Shown: positions 11,521-23,679 of the stretch, in pieces | How positions within the stretch are numbered: position 1 is the stretch's first letter | Layout: each line of letters opens with the position of its first letter | Assembly (NCBI GenBank): GCA_949825025.1 | Contig: OX463782.1 | Location: 34,071,351 to 34,135,350 of the forward strand | Length of the DNA stretch: 64,000 nt | Direction of reading: 5' to 3' | Source of the DNA: Siphlonurus alternatus | Lineage: Eukaryota > Arthropoda > Insecta > Ephemeroptera > Siphlonuridae | Position numbers and translations under genes: made by a program | Notes under the pieces: generated by a model | What the model was told of the DNA's origin: nothing | Database searches by the model: none | What the model saw: only the letters and a program-made list of their open reading frames with translations

Positions 11521-11925
11521 GTTATATGTAACATGCAGCACAATTTGAAGCATGGCATGTATTCACTCCATTCGATAAAAAATGTCCGATCTGGCTATAC
11601 TTTAATTTAATATTCGTACGGAATGTATACCTGACACCTATAGTATAATAATTACTTAAATATACAGGGAAATCACGAACGTTACCCCTGCTCTATATGT
11701 TTAGACGTTACCAGCTGCACTTACAGCCTCGGAAGGTGTGGTGAACTTAAAACGATTGTAGATGTAAAGACTGGGTGCTCTTCTTTTCTCCCCCAAAATT
11801 GCAAATCTGCATTTTCTTGTCTATTGGAGCTGCAGTGCCAATTAGACAGGAGCAAAGTTTGTGCTCTCCTATTGACCTCATAAAGTACCAATAGATGGCA
11901 TTGAAAACAGCCTCTATAGAATCAT

Positions 11926-12048
11926 TAGGCCTGTTCGTAAACCCTGCTCGGTGTACACTTTCTACACCCAATCGACCTTATATCCCATGTACATAAGGTC
12001 GATTGGGTGTAGAAAGTGTACACCGAGCAGGGTTTACGAACAGGCCTA
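11926..12048. mobile_element. Family C MITE, perfect 55-bp palindromic arms
   Basis: Left arm 11926-11980 (starting TAGGCCTGTTCGTAAACCCT) is the exact reverse complement of 11994-12048, around a 13-nt loop. The ends can be read as TA target duplications flanking GGCCTG...CAGGCC, as for Tc1/mariner or PIF-type MITEs. Absence of mismatches implies recent insertion. Confidence 0.92.
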
Positions 12049-12185
12049 GTATGACTCAACTACACGTGTACTTTAGCCAGTAGCAAAGCTCAGATATCAA
12101 AACAATGACACTTTTAGAATCACCCAGGTAAAATCCACCAGATGTCCATACCTGTCTTTATGACGTCAATAGGTAGTCTGTGGTG

Positions 12186-12186
<1 letters not shown>

Positions 12187-12233
<47 letters not shown>
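12187..12233. repeat. (TA)n microsatellite
   Basis: An uninterrupted TA run of about 47 bp. Confidence 0.97.
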
Positions 12234-12235
<2 letters not shown>

Positions 12236-12875
12236 CCTTGAAAATGATAATTTCTGTTTACTGCAAGTCAAACTTATCCCAATTAAACTACAACATTTAT
12301 AACTGTCATATAAGACTATATTGAATAATTAAGAAATAAAAATCAAATTTACCAAATTTTAAATCAGAAGAAGTTAAATATAAGTCAACATTGGCATTAC
12401 ATGAAAATATCTGATAAAAGTTCCCCCCTAACACGTACGCCTTTGGCTCAGGTGGCGCCCGGCTTAGCACTAAACAGATTGGCGCCTCCCCTAGGATGGT
12501 AAGATTATGCAAACTGTCCCCCGGGCTATAGTAGTGTTGAGAGGAGCCAGATTATCTTTTAGGGGGAGAATTGAATCTCCTCCTGCTGGAAACGTTTACC
12601 GTAAATGTTTAACATTATATGTTACTATGTTGTTAGATGTCGCCAATATGTCACACCGAATGTCAAGCTTGTTGATCTATTGGTCGCACGTGACTGTCGC
12701 AAAGGACTTTATTTATAACGTCTTTGAGGTTATTTGCGGAAAATATAGCATTTAATATTAGTGCATGTTATTTTTGTTGAAAATAAAGCGTGTAATGCAT
12801 CAGTACAAATACAATGAATATTTTTGTTTTGAGTCCTAACTTACATGCAAATATAATTATGTATTTTTTAAAATA

Positions 12876-13092
12876 TACAGTCAAATTAACTTAATATTCC
12901 CTCCGGAAGTAGCCGGAAGTGTGAAGTTTGCAGCTCTTCTATTTGTAATTTAGTTTTGAAACTTTACATAGTGGTTTGAAGTAAAAGTACTGACCTATGT
13001 GTGAAATTGTAACGCTAAAATACGAATAGAAAGACCAGAAACCTTACACTTCCGGCTACTTCTGGAGGGAATATCGTGTAAATTTGACTGTA
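12876..13092. mobile_element. Family D MITE, mariner-like ends
   Basis: The left terminus TACAGTCAAATT...TATTCCCTCCGGAAGTAGCC and the right terminus GGCTACTTCTGGAGGGAATA...AAATTTGACTGTA form an inverted repeat of about 55 bp. The outermost TA plus CAGTC resembles the TA target and termini of Tc1/mariner elements. There is no transposase. A second, diverged copy lies at 40291-40511. Confidence 0.88.
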
Positions 13093-13107
13093 AGTGTTTA
13101 ATAGTTC

Positions 13108-13737
13108 CAATAGACAACCTTAATGATTTTTTATTGCATATTTGGGTAGAGGACCTCGAGTTATGTATTATATATTATATTATCAATATTTTTATCAGAT
13201 ATTTTCTCTTACTGTGACATCATAGTCATGCAAATATTTAAACAAGCAGGTGTAGGTTGATGAGAGACGTTGCATGAATATGACGTCACAGCGTCTTTCC
13301 CCCTTGATTTTGAAAGGTAAAAGGTTAAAAAAAAAAATTAAGGATTGACCTCAGTTGATTGAGATCTCGAAATCGGCCCCCTTAAATACTACAAGATTTG
13401 CAGAGAACTTACAACTCAGCATGTAAATTTTGAAGTGGATCGGTGTTTTCAGTTTTGAGAAAACTGATATAGAAGTTTAACATTGGCCTTATGGACGGAA
13501 ACCGGAAATGGAGTTATTGTAAGGAAACCGCCTCGTTAATTGAATCTGCTCACACCATAAGCGATTGAGTTTTAGAGCATTTTTCAATTTTTAAAATTTA
13601 TTTCATTCGTTTCCGTCTGACAGAAATTTCCTTTGATTCGCGTATATATAGTAACTGAGGTCAATCGTTAAAAAAAAATCTTAAGATCTTTTATTGAAAT
13701 TAATATGTAATAAAAAAATCATTAAGGTTGTCCATTG
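13108..13737. mobile_element. Family E element containing a nested family F element
   Basis: Terminal arms CAATAGACAACCTTAATGAT (13108 onward) and ATCATTAAGGTTGTCCATTG (ending 13737) are inverted over about 33 bp. Inside is an inner inverted block built on CTGTGACATCATAGTCATGC and ATGACGTCACAG. A family F insertion (13339-13672) interrupts the right half. The relative at 28276-28550 lacks this insertion. Confidence 0.85.
13339..13672. mobile_element. Family F element nested in family E
   Basis: Inverted ends TTAAGGATTGACCTCAGTT and AACTGAGGTCAATCGTTAA bound it. The internal blocks match the decayed copy at 7240-7550. It sits within the family E element, so it inserted later. Confidence 0.82.
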
Positions 13738-15752
13738 AAAGAAATGGGAAGAATGATTAAAAATTAAACAAAGATTTAAGAGAATTTTAAGTGCTTTTAT
13801 ATGTAAGTTTAATTTTTACCGTATATATACAAGGAATCATTTAATAAAAAACTGCAATTTTTATATACTTTGTATCATACGTACTGGCATTAAAGTTATT
13901 ACATACATACATATCATAAAATATCCTTATTATATACAGTAACTATTTCCTTGCAAATCAGATCAACAACAGATTATTTAAACATACATTTATAATGATC
14001 ATACAACTAAGAAATCTGATAATCTCTCGTTATATTTTCTTTCTCAAACAGGATTCACAATAAAATATAGCGTTTGTTTTCTTATTAATTTGCTGCTGCC
14101 AATTTATGTTATATCTATAATTGCTGGTAGTAAGCAAGGTTGTGGTTGTGGTCAAATAGGATAACTGAATTAAATGATAACTCAAGTGGGGGGAGCCTGG
14201 GTAATAAAAATTACTACATAAACGGTTTAATTGAAAACAAAGCTTGCCGCTCCCTAACGTGTGCAGTGCCTGGAAATGGGGCAATTAAAACATCCTCCCT
14301 CTGATCTTTCTGTATGGACCATAACATTCTACTATATATCGTGTTGTATAATAACAGATATTAATATTCCTGAATTGTTTATATGTGTAGTTTTTTTTTT
14401 ACGTGTTATTCAAATATTATTGTATTATATGAATTCTCATGGAAAATCGATGAAGAATTTTAATATTTGTATATACGTGTACGACCAGTGTAACAATATG
14501 GTTTTGTAACACTGCTGCATGTCTGACAATAATAATGGATACTTACTTTAGATTTAATATTATTTTAAATAATTGTATTAAATGCGCTGTTATACAGAGA
14601 CCTCTTTGATACATATAAAAATATTTTGATGAAAAAGTTAAAGAAATTATCGCTACAATATTATTTTGGGAAATATTTATAAATATATATTTTTAAATTA
14701 TAATTGTTAAAATTTTGATAAATTCATAAAATAAAATGTTCTAAAACAGAGTGTTTATGAAAGAAAGACGTGACGCAAAAGCAGTAATTATATACAATAG
14801 CATTTAGTCATAATAATATTTTTTAAACCTAATTCTCCGCTATGTACTATTGTACGATGAGAAATTGTTACATGTATTGATACATACAATCAAATAATAA
14901 TCAAAAATCAAAATTTCCTTACCTTTCTCTGTATTTACAATTTAGAGAATTGATTTTTTAATCGACTACATTTAACGAAAACACAAAAAAGTAACATCTC
15001 AGGTGCACACTGTTTATTCTAGACACACATCCCACCCTCCTGTACCTGACAGACACCTGATCCAGTGCCTGGCAGGTAATGGACCCTCTACTGAAATGCT
15101 ACACGCTCGCTAACCGTGGGAATATCAGACCAATTGTCGCGTTGTTTTCATAGCTGATGTTATTGTTGTAAGACTGACTTATCAAAACAATGTCGGAATG
15201 TACCTTTTGTTTGGTTTTCATAAAATTTATGACAAGAAATGTTAAAAATTGCAATTTTAAGTGTATTTTGTTTACTTTTGCAAAAAACGTTATTGATAGA
15301 TCTTTATCTGCATGTAACGTCGATTAATTTAATATATTTTTAGTTAAACAGGATGTAGACCTGTTTTTTTTTTAAAAAGGAAATCACTCAAGACGCTCTA
15401 TAAGACTGAAGTTACTTATCATATAATGTTACTTTATATTGTTATATGTATGACACGATATCCGCAGTATAACGTGTTTAAATTAATAGCTAAGGATGAA
15501 AACATATAATTAGTACAGCAGGTCTTATGCTTCACAAAACAACTTCAAGATTTATAAACAATGCAGCTTTTTACATCCATCCTTGCACGGTTCTATAATA
15601 TAAACTGCAATGTATACAGTTCTATTGCATGAGTAAAATATATAAAATTGTTCATGATCATTAAAGAGCTAATACATACAGCCCCTTTGGTTTTAAGGGG
15701 TGCTATATATGTGCACTTTTGGGAGAACAGACTAGCTGTCAAAATAAAGTTT

Positions 15753-15972
15753 AACCCCTTCTCGCCTCTAAAAAATTCCTTTTTGCAGCCTTATTAATCG
15801 CCATTCATTATATACGTTTACATGACGGTGTTTAATACGTATTCGTTGATGACAGATAATGTTATTCTTATGAGGCGTCGTCAACGGATCCGTATATTAA
15901 ACACAGTCATGTGAACCTAGTGATTGTGATATCAGGCTACAGAGGGAACTTTTCAGAGGCAGCAACTGTACT
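15753..15972. mobile_element. Family G MITE carrying an inner palindromic insertion
   Basis: The ends CTTCTCGCCTCTAAAAAATT...GCAGCCTTATTAATCGCC match the family G arms. The centre holds a second inverted pair, ACATGACGGTGTTTAATACG against CGTATATTAAACACAGTCAT, not found in the other copies, so another hairpin appears to have inserted. Confidence 0.75.
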
Positions 15973-16199
15973 TCAATAGTTAACTATTGGAGAGATTATA
16001 AAGGGTCACCCCAAATCGCGCTCTAGCTCCCGTCTTGACCACTTGAATGAAAATGTTAATATAAAAATTAAAAAAAAAAAATGACGACGGCATAGCAATG
16101 CATGAGTATTTTCTCATTGAGTTCTTGAACTATTGGTAAATGATCACGTCCATCACAAGGTAGTTCAGGATATATTCAACTTGACCGGGATATCCCCTC

Positions 16200-16395
16200 T
16201 TGGACCGGAGATATTATAGCCGTGTGCGGGCGGTCATGTATAGCTATATAAAACTGGGCGGTGAACTACAAGTTGGAATTAACGAACACGGGTTGCCACT
16301 CAACGAAGGCCCGCCCCGGGGTGCGGCGCTGCCCCCCCACGTCACTCTTAATTGTACCAACAATCTGACTACACACGCTTAATTATACTGATGGC
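16200..16395. promoter_or_regulatory. GC-richer unique island in intron 2
   Basis: Unique sequence with a GC-rich core (GGCCCGCCCCGGGGTGCGGC). A short + strand frame starts at 16200 but has no splice support. Confidence 0.2.
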
Positions 16396-16721
16396 AGCCG
16401 CTTATTCTCATAAGCGGTCTTGTATCGGTCAGAAAAGGTGTGCCAGTTATGGGATGTTATATACAACTGGAGACTTAACGAATGTTATATACCACTGTCC
16501 TGTTTGTGCTGCATAGCTATACTGAATGTATTATACATACATAGACATGTTAGTCTATATTTAATTATTTATAGATAAGTGCAGCTTTAGAATGGCTAGA
16601 ATGGGTACTCTTCTTAATATGTTCCCTATAATAACAATTAAAATAAAAATCTGTTGAAACTAAGCTCGTGGAGTATAAATATATAAGAGAATTAACGTTC
16701 AACCTCAAAGTTTTTTTTTTT

Positions 16722-17118
16722 ATTATTGCAGAAATGGAGGGTGCAAAATTACGCCACTCTGATTTTTTTTAAAGTATTTTGTATGAGGCCAAGAAGTATT
16801 GTTATAACAAGCTATTTAAAGTTCAATTTTAAGCCCACGCCCCTTTTAGTCATATGCTATATATTATGAAGTGTCGCCTAATATTAACGCCTCTCATTGT
16901 ACACTCGTCGACTTGGAAAATTTCCCACTTGCAGTCTTGTTAATCACTATGCCCTCATGTGTTATTTTACGGGACATGGTGATTAACAAGGCTGCAAAGG
17001 GAAATTTTCCGAGGCGACGACTGTACTTTCAATATTTGTTTAAAAATTGTTTCTGGTCTCTAAAAAATCTGAAAAACAGAGTAGCATGAATTTGCACCCT
17101 CTATCTATTTGTGCAATG
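16722..17118. mobile_element. Family H MITE with a nested family G element
   Basis: ATTGCAGAAATGGAGGGTGC and ACTCTGATTTTTTTTAAAG on the left are inverted against CTGAAAAACAGAGTAGCATG and TTTGCACCCTCTATCTATTT on the right. The family G hairpin (16899-17026) lies inside. Relatives: 49580-49914 and 59036-59250. Confidence 0.82.
16899..17026. mobile_element. Family G MITE nested in family H
   Basis: GTACACTCGTCGACTTGGAA...TGCAGTCTTGTTAATCAC is inverted against GTGATTAACAAGGCTGCAAA...TCCGAGGCGACGACTGTAC. The two arms run almost the full length with a short centre. Confidence 0.86.
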
Positions 17119-17192
17119 AAATATTTTCGAGGTCGATAGTATGTTATGGCTCCAGCAAAGTAGGCAAGGATAACTTTCGTACTGTTTCAAGG

Positions 17193-17336
17193 TGTACCCT
17201 CCTCGCCTCTGAAAATTTCCCTTCCGTATAGCCTTGTTTTAATCACCATTCTCTGTGTTATTCTTACGGGACATAGTGACTAACAAGGCTACAGAAAAAA
17301 AAAAAAAAAAAAAAAAAAATCAGAGTCGAGGAGTGT
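17193..17336. mobile_element. Family G MITE with expanded poly-A
   Basis: CCCTCCTCGCCTCTGAAAAT...TAGCCTTGTTTTAATCACC is inverted against GTGACTAACAAGGCTACAG. The right arm is interrupted by about 27 A residues before TCAGAGTCGAGGAGTGTA. Confidence 0.82.
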
Positions 17337-17896
17337 AAAAAATATTCTTTTCTTACGAAACTTTGTATTTGCTATTGCAAGACTTTTGCAGCTGAAGACA
17401 TTTATTTATTCTGCTCCCTCTTGATTTGTGACAAGTATTATTACAGCAGAACGGTTAGCCAGACTCCCACACTATAAGACACGGGACTCTCGACCTTATT
17501 GACCGAATGTTCTCCTAAACACCAAGTCGTAAAAACAAGACCGAGGAATGGAGCTACAAGTTTTTATTGCTTGTCACACGTTGTCCGTTTTATTGTCACC
17601 GTCCAGCTGTTTGCGTGGCATGATCACAAAACTAGAGATAATGGCCAAGTGTTTGTAGGACATCAAGGAATTGTTGTATTTTAATTTGTAACATGTCTAA
17701 ATTAAAATTTTACATGTAAAAACATCCACCACGCATGCATACATAAGGGGTGTAGGGCATAAATATGTTATATCTTACTGATAATAACATTAGGTGACAC
17801 TAATGACTCGGAATGAGGAATCAGTGTCATATACAAAGATTTTGAGACATCACAAAAAATTTATGTTTTATACCTTTGCTGTGTTTAATAGGCGAT

Positions 17897-18111
17897 AAGG
17901 TGGATTTTCATGGGCGATTTCCAGCCTGCGACGCGACGCGAATAAAGAGCACTTGCTGTAACATCCATTGATGGCGGCAATATTGGGCGATTAAAAGAAA
18001 AAGAGCATCGTAATTAACGCGATTACCGGCGAATTCGCCGCCGCATAGGATTTCACAGCTTTTACGTCAAAGCGCGCCGCGTCGCCGTTGCCGCTCATGA
18101 AAACCACCTAT
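17897..18111. mobile_element. GC-rich MITE with 20-bp terminal inverted repeats
   Basis: AAGGTGGATTTTCATGGGCG (17897-17916) is inverted against CCGCTCATGAAAACCACCT (ending 18110). Subterminal GCGACGCGACGCG and CGCGCCGCGTCGC are also inverted. Most repeat families here are AT-rich, so this element stands out by its CpG content. No ORF. Confidence 0.88.
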
Positions 18112-18115
18112 ATAT

Positions 18116-18150
18116 CAAAGAATTAATATCTATTAGATATTAATTCTTTG
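18116..18150. repeat. 35-bp palindrome next to the MITE end
   Basis: CAAAGAATTAATATCT and AGATATTAATTCTTTG flank a 3-base centre. Confidence 0.9.
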
Positions 18151-18744
18151 TATATATTCAAAAATTCAAAATTTTATTCATCTTCCAAAGATATGTAAAA
18201 AGAAAAAAAAAAAAAAAACACATTACAAAAAACTGAAAAAACAAGTCGCCACGACTTTAATAATTTTTGGGGATGGATAGACTGCAATGGATGCTCTTAT
18301 ATAGTTCCTACCTTACCCAAAATTGCAGCTCTGCCATCTGTTCTTTGTCTCTAGAACTGTATACATCAGAAGTCCGTGTTGCCTAAGGTATTCTAATTTG
18401 ATAGGGGCTGTATTTTCATCATATGATATATGATTATGATGAATTTTGCACTATAAATTAGTAAAATGTTTATAATATAATACCAAATAACATTTACAAT
18501 TCTGTTAAAAAAAAAAGTTTTTTTTTTTTTCTAATATTACGGCGTATTTGCATATTTGCAACAGACTAATGTTACTGAATTTTTATGCAATATGAAATAT
18601 GAAACAACATGATCATTCGACAAACGCATAATGACACTTAATCTATTTATAACCACATATAAAAATATATAATATTCAAATTATAGAATTAAATCGCAAA
18701 TTTATTTAAAATTACTAAATATGTAAATACATGAGTTTATAATG

Positions 18745-18815
18745 AAATGTAGCATTATAGTTAATACAATCAAAAGACCCAAGGTTCAAATCCCAGACCG
18801 GATTTTTTTACTTGT
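18745..18815 (+). other. tRNA-like sequence with B-box, possible SINE head
   Basis: AAGGTTCAAATCCCAGACCG contains a B-box GGTTCAAATCC; upstream AGCATTATAGTTAATACAAT is a weak A-box-like region. There is no clean cloverleaf, and the downstream TTTTTTT would end pol III transcription. Confidence 0.4.
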
Positions 18816-19042
18816 CTCCAGCGTAATAATTGCGTGTACAACAAATTAATCCTCTTAGTATTTGTTTAGTAGAGGAATTAAAGTCATCAGCCGCTCGCTG
18901 ACACCTCGGTAATCTGGCGGTAATTTGTCACACCGAGAGAGGGGGGGACTGCGCGGCAGTTGCAAACACAGGCAGGTCAACTCTTGGAGATTTACTCGCG
19001 AAATTTGCATATACGGACAAGTGACTGGGAGCTATATATATC

Positions 19043-19178
19043 GTCCCTTGTCCGGAAATATGAGCTATCTGCTATTTCAGATGAGCGCAATTATGAGCTG
19101 AAAATCAGTATATAAAATAAAAACTCATAATTGCGCTCACCTGAAATAGCAGATAACTCATTATTGCAGATTTCTGAT
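19043..19178. mobile_element. Family B MITE
   Basis: ATGAGCTATCTGCTATTTCA...ATTATGAG (19060-19097) is inverted with CTCATAATTGCGCTCACCTG...AACTCAT (19124-19161), with few mismatches, around a 26-nt centre. Flanking CGTCCCTTGTCCGG also occurs beside the copy at 6425. Confidence 0.88.
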
Positions 19179-19364
19179 TAGGCGCTTATGCATGCTTGCC
19201 GCGGCAGGGAAAAAAAAAATGACGAAATTTAAAATAGATTAGAAGGTGTCCTTATTGTATCCGTATTGACTTGTGAACATTTTAATAAGCATGGTCGTAT
19301 ATAATATAATTCGTAAGGAGTCAAGGAATTGTTATATTTCATCATGCTGATAAATTTGTTCGTC

Positions 19365-19560
19365 GTACCTCTCTCCCCCACGTACCCTGGTGTAAAATAT
19401 GAATCTGTTCGCGACTGTGGCGGGGGTTGTTTTGACACGACAAGCCTCCCCCTCACCCCCGACACGGCGCCCACAAGCGCCACTTGCAGCCTGCAGCGGG
19501 TCAAGGCATTGCGGACAGGAAAATGTCGTTTTGATTTCCAACCACACGTCTGAATGGAAA
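19365..19560. promoter_or_regulatory. GC-rich island in intron 2
   Basis: Unique GC-rich sequence (CCCCGACACGGCGCCCACAA). Four short overlapping frames exist on both strands, which is what GC-rich noncoding DNA gives by chance. Candidate regulatory element only. Confidence 0.25.
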
Positions 19561-20594
19561 TTTGACGCGAGCAAAATGTAAAATTATATTTGCATACAAT
19601 ATTGACACGTAAGTCAGGTATTCTGGCTATTTTAAGACCTTTGTTTTCCATGCAGTCTATGCAAATTTGAAGATACTCAACTTAATATAATGTTATGAAA
19701 TAGCTATATATGTAGTTAAATTACATTTTTCCTCCCGAAATTCTGCAAATTTGCATGATGTAATTTGATTACATCATGCAATCATGCAATTGTAATAAGG
19801 GATTACAATTGTCTTGTTATTATAATCATTTATGTTTTGGAGTGATTATTTAGATTCAATTGCAGGGAGTGTTACCATAATATAATTGTTCATAATGCTT
19901 TGATTTGCTTGTATGCAGGATTATTTGTAATGTTTTTTTTTTTTTTTTTTTTTTTTTTATTGACGTGCTTTCATAGTGTTTGTGATTATTGTTTATGACG
20001 TGCTTATATTGTTGTACAATCAAAAAGCAATAAAATGATTATGAATTATGGATTAGAAATGCAATGCAGACATATCAGATATAAAAATTCATCCTTGTAG
20101 CGTATTTTGCACTGTAAATATATAATAATTTTATATCAAATTTAATTTTAAATTACGCATTTAATATAAATAACGATTAATATGCTTGATTAATAGTCGA
20201 CATGCAGTCTTTTGCATAGATTTGTCTATAGATATATCTCTCTAATATCAATTTTGCTCCGTTTCGCATATGTATCGTTTCTAAAAAGTAATAAATAGAA
20301 AATCATATGCCCATACAGACGTCCGAATTCTGAATTGATATAATATAAAACTACCTTCCCATGTAATTGCCCTGCAGATGTAAGTAATGTTTGACACTTG
20401 TTAATTCCGGCCCAACGTTTAATATTCCAGCCACTGGGGATGCGGTCAGTTCGCCACGAATCTCACGCTGCTTACCGAGTCGCAGCTACCTTGTTGACGT
20501 TGGATCGTCATATTATACCAAAGCATGTATATTTATGACAATTAAATATATATGTAGAGATGTATGTAAACTATATGTTCACCATAAACGATTT

Positions 20595-20665
20595 AATGAG
20601 TATATCAATGATTGATTGATTGGTTTGTATTTTGGGGCAATTGACACATGTTGGTCATGTATGCC
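20595..20665 (+). repeat. Family J interspersed repeat
   Basis: TGATTGGTTTGTATTTTGGG and GCAATTGACACATGTTGGTC match, in reverse complement, 52555-52640 and more weakly 27400-27470. Three dispersed copies without inverted ends suggest the conserved tail of a retroposon. Confidence 0.7.
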
Positions 20666-21033
20666 CCTCAGTTCAGCCTTTTTTAGGGCTGGAATTTTTC
20701 TTTGTTGTTGTGTCTATGTTCCTTCCTGTTCGATATTGTAGTCGCAACAGTTTCTCGTATGCTTCTGTTCACAGCACCCGTCGGAGGTTCGAGTATATCA
20801 ATGCCAAAAATGCCACTAGATTCTTTATTATTTATTATACATTATAATTATATTTGTTAATGGGTATTTTTTTGTAACCCAGTATGTACGCGTAAAAGTG
20901 ACTTTCGAATTTAGCTTCTCTTAGCTCTTCATAGACCCGACATTAAATTTGCTTTCGATATTTTGTGCACCTTTTAAATCAGAGCGACATTGTAGTCTTG
21001 ACGCGGCGTACTTAGCAATACAATTATATAGTT

Positions 21034-21216
21034 TTGACTGAGGGAACCACGGAAGCCTCAGTCAGGATGGTCGGCAATTAATAGTGGATGCTTTCAATCA
21101 CCTCTTGGATGCACGAGTGGTTGTTCTTTAGCTATAATGCTTTGTTGATAAACTGCGGTGGTGTCTGGGATCGAACTCACGACCATCCAATTTAGTATAA
21201 GAGTCGGATGGATGAA
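21034..21216 (-). mobile_element. tRNA-derived SINE, diverged copy
   Basis: On the minus strand a decayed tRNA head with B-box (GGTCGTGAGTTCGATCCCAG) precedes a body and the shared core CCATCCTGACTGAGGCTTCC. It is the same SINE as 36302-36506, with more substitutions; the anticodon arm is no longer paired. Confidence 0.82.
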
Positions 21217-22497
21217 GCATTTATAAATTCTAATGAAGAATATACATTGCATATTTAATAAATAATTATCATTATTTTGAAGATTTGATTCAGCCCTGGA
21301 TATCTAATAATTTCATTGCGTTCATTTTAGTATTATATCCATAAATGTGTAATTTTTTAAATACATTAATATAAGTAATAAAAATTGTTGTAGATAATAT
21401 TTTTATTTCTTAAAACTGCATGATATATCCTATATCATATATTTCTAAATCATTATATTTCATTGTAATTATTGCTTTATAATAAAATTTATTATTATAT
21501 AATATTTCTTCAGTGTATTTTTCAGCACAAGTTAAGACACGTTAAAACTTGGCACCTTGTCTTCATGATTATTATAGCCTTTTATATAACATCTAGACTC
21601 TCAAGTATAATTTTTTATATAGCAAAGCATTTTTATTATTATTAAAGGTGTAATAATATTGCTATAGAACAGATTGTTGTGACTATAATAAATCTAAAGA
21701 CCATAAAAATGTACCATTACTGAGAGACAAATAGCACCGGAGTGGTGACCGTGCGGCTTAACGCTGCTATTTTGTTATCATATATGCATCGATCAACTCA
21801 TGAATTATGCAACAAGCATGGAATTTACACTTTATAAAACTAGGATTACAATAAGGGTTGGAAGAATTAGGGGATGATAGTGTTTTATATTTGGTGATCA
21901 TTTATGATAAAATTTACGTAATTTTAAAATTCCATGAAATATATTATTTTTATTTTAAAGTTCCTCTCCCTCCATGGTTTTTGCCTTTTTTTCAATTGCC
22001 TGCTTAATTTTTGAAAGACGTCGCGTCGTTATTGAAGCTTACAGCCTTTGTAGGATCAAATTAATTGCTTTAAGAAGGGAAGAAATTCACCCCCACACCC
22101 CTCTTCTCTCTTTCTCCCTCTGTCTTATAAGGCTTAAAGTTTGCACTGAAAATTGTTTCTTAGTTAAAAAACAAGAGAGGGTAGAAAACACAAGTGTCGA
22201 TGAATTAAATTTTTAAACTTTTTATCTGTGAGCTGATTTTTTTATTATTTCATTGTCGATTCTTCTATTTATAATACTTTATTGATTATGCTCCTCTTTA
22301 GTATTAAAATATACACCACTAGAATATTATAATAATTATTATAATATTATTATGATTAAATGATAATTATTTTAATTGTTATCTTAGGATAATAAAACAA
22401 TGTTAGCGCCTGAAATATAGGCAAATGTTTCAGCATGTGTCTTGAAATTGCCGAAGTTCAAGGCGTACAGTACTGTACAAATTCTGCCGCTTTGCTT

Positions 22498-22538
22498 GGG
22501 GAGAGGGAGGGGGGGAGGGAGGGAAGGGGGGGGGGGGG
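22498..22538 (+). repeat. Poly-purine G-rich tract, G-quadruplex motif
   Basis: GGGGAGAGGGAGGGGGGAGG followed by further G runs gives more than four G3+ runs in 41 bp. It could fold as a G-quadruplex. Confidence 0.85.
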
Positions 22539-22629
22539 CTAAGTCATCAAAAGCAATATTGTGCAAGCTCTTCTCATTTTTTGTATAACATAATTTTACT
22601 ATCTATATAATATTATATGTATTTTTGTA

Positions 22630-22754
22630 AAATCGTCGCCTCGGAAAGTTTCCCTTTGCAGCCTTGTTAATCAACATGCCCCTTTAGAATAACACAGAGG
22701 ATGGTGATTAAGAAGGCTGTAAAAGTGGGACATTTTCCAAGGTGATGAGTGTAC
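22630..22754. mobile_element. Family G MITE
   Basis: AAATCGTCGCCTCGGAAAGT...TGCAGCCTTGTTAATCA is inverted with TGATTAAGAAGGCTGTAAAA...CCAAGGTGATGAGTGTAC. Confidence 0.82.
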
Positions 22755-23270
22755 ATTTATATCCGATCAGAGACAAATTTTTGTTTAATTTTGAATCTGC
22801 ATGGACGATGCTGAGTTGATCTAATAATTAGTATTTAATTTTTTCATACTTTTTTTTTTCTCTTCTTCATTTTATCCTAAAAATTTCGTTTTCACAGCTC
22901 CCACCAAACGTTATCCTCCCGTTTGTGACATATAAACTCTACAGATTGATTCACTCTCTCTTTAAAAAGTTAACTTCCCTATGGAAGTCACCGGAAACGC
23001 TGAAGTTACCTGGTAGGTTCATGCCATGAATGGAATAAGAGAGTCGGTAGTCCCCATAGTACTCTGAAGTCATTCACTGACACAGCTGCCCTTTAGTCAG
23101 GTGTTATACCTTTGTTTGATATAGGAATGTGCGGGAAGAGGATTACAAGGATAATAAAGTTGGAGGATAGCTTAGAACGGCAAATTGAAGAAGTACGCTT
23201 CTCGACTATTTTCGTCAAACTTCGGAACAGATCGCCAATTTTAAGCCAGCATCCTATACCGATAACCAAC

Positions 23271-23636
23271 AGACAAAAATGGTTTGCATTTTTTTTATTT
23301 CATTATTAGAAATTATACCTAATATTATGCTTTTTCTGAATTTTTCAAATTTTTTGGAGTGCGGGAACTAATTTAAAAAAAAATATTTAAAATATCTTAA
23401 TTAGGGTGGTACAACCTGATGGGACAACCGTGACGTCATCAATAGCCAATCACAGCACGACAAAATGACATAACGGTTGTCCCATCAGATGTACCACCCT
23501 AATTCAGATATTTTTTTAAAAATTAGTTCCCGCACTCCAAAAAATTTGAAAAAGTTCAGAAAATTATAATTTCATATATATAATATTTTCTAATCTAATT
23601 AGAAAAAAAAAATAAAAAATGCAACCATTATTGTCT
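23271..23636. mobile_element. Family I hairpin element
   Basis: Outer ends AGACAAAAATGGTTTGCATT and AAAATGCAACCATTATTGTC are inverted. Long inner arms pair across TTTGGAGTGCGGGAACTAAT and ATTAGTTCCCGCACTCCAAA, then TTAGGGTGGTACAACCTGAT and ATCAGATGTACCACCCTAAT, then GGGACAACCGT and ACGGTTGTCCC. There is no ORF. Total length 366 bp. Confidence 0.9.
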
Positions 23637-23679
23637 ATTTAGAGCAGCTGGTCAATAAAATAATGTGTCCCTAAATCAT

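Noticed and set aside
12414..12575. Inverted TTCCCCCCTAA / TTAGGGGGAGAA ends
   Set aside because: Pairing is limited to a C/G-run with little support beyond it.
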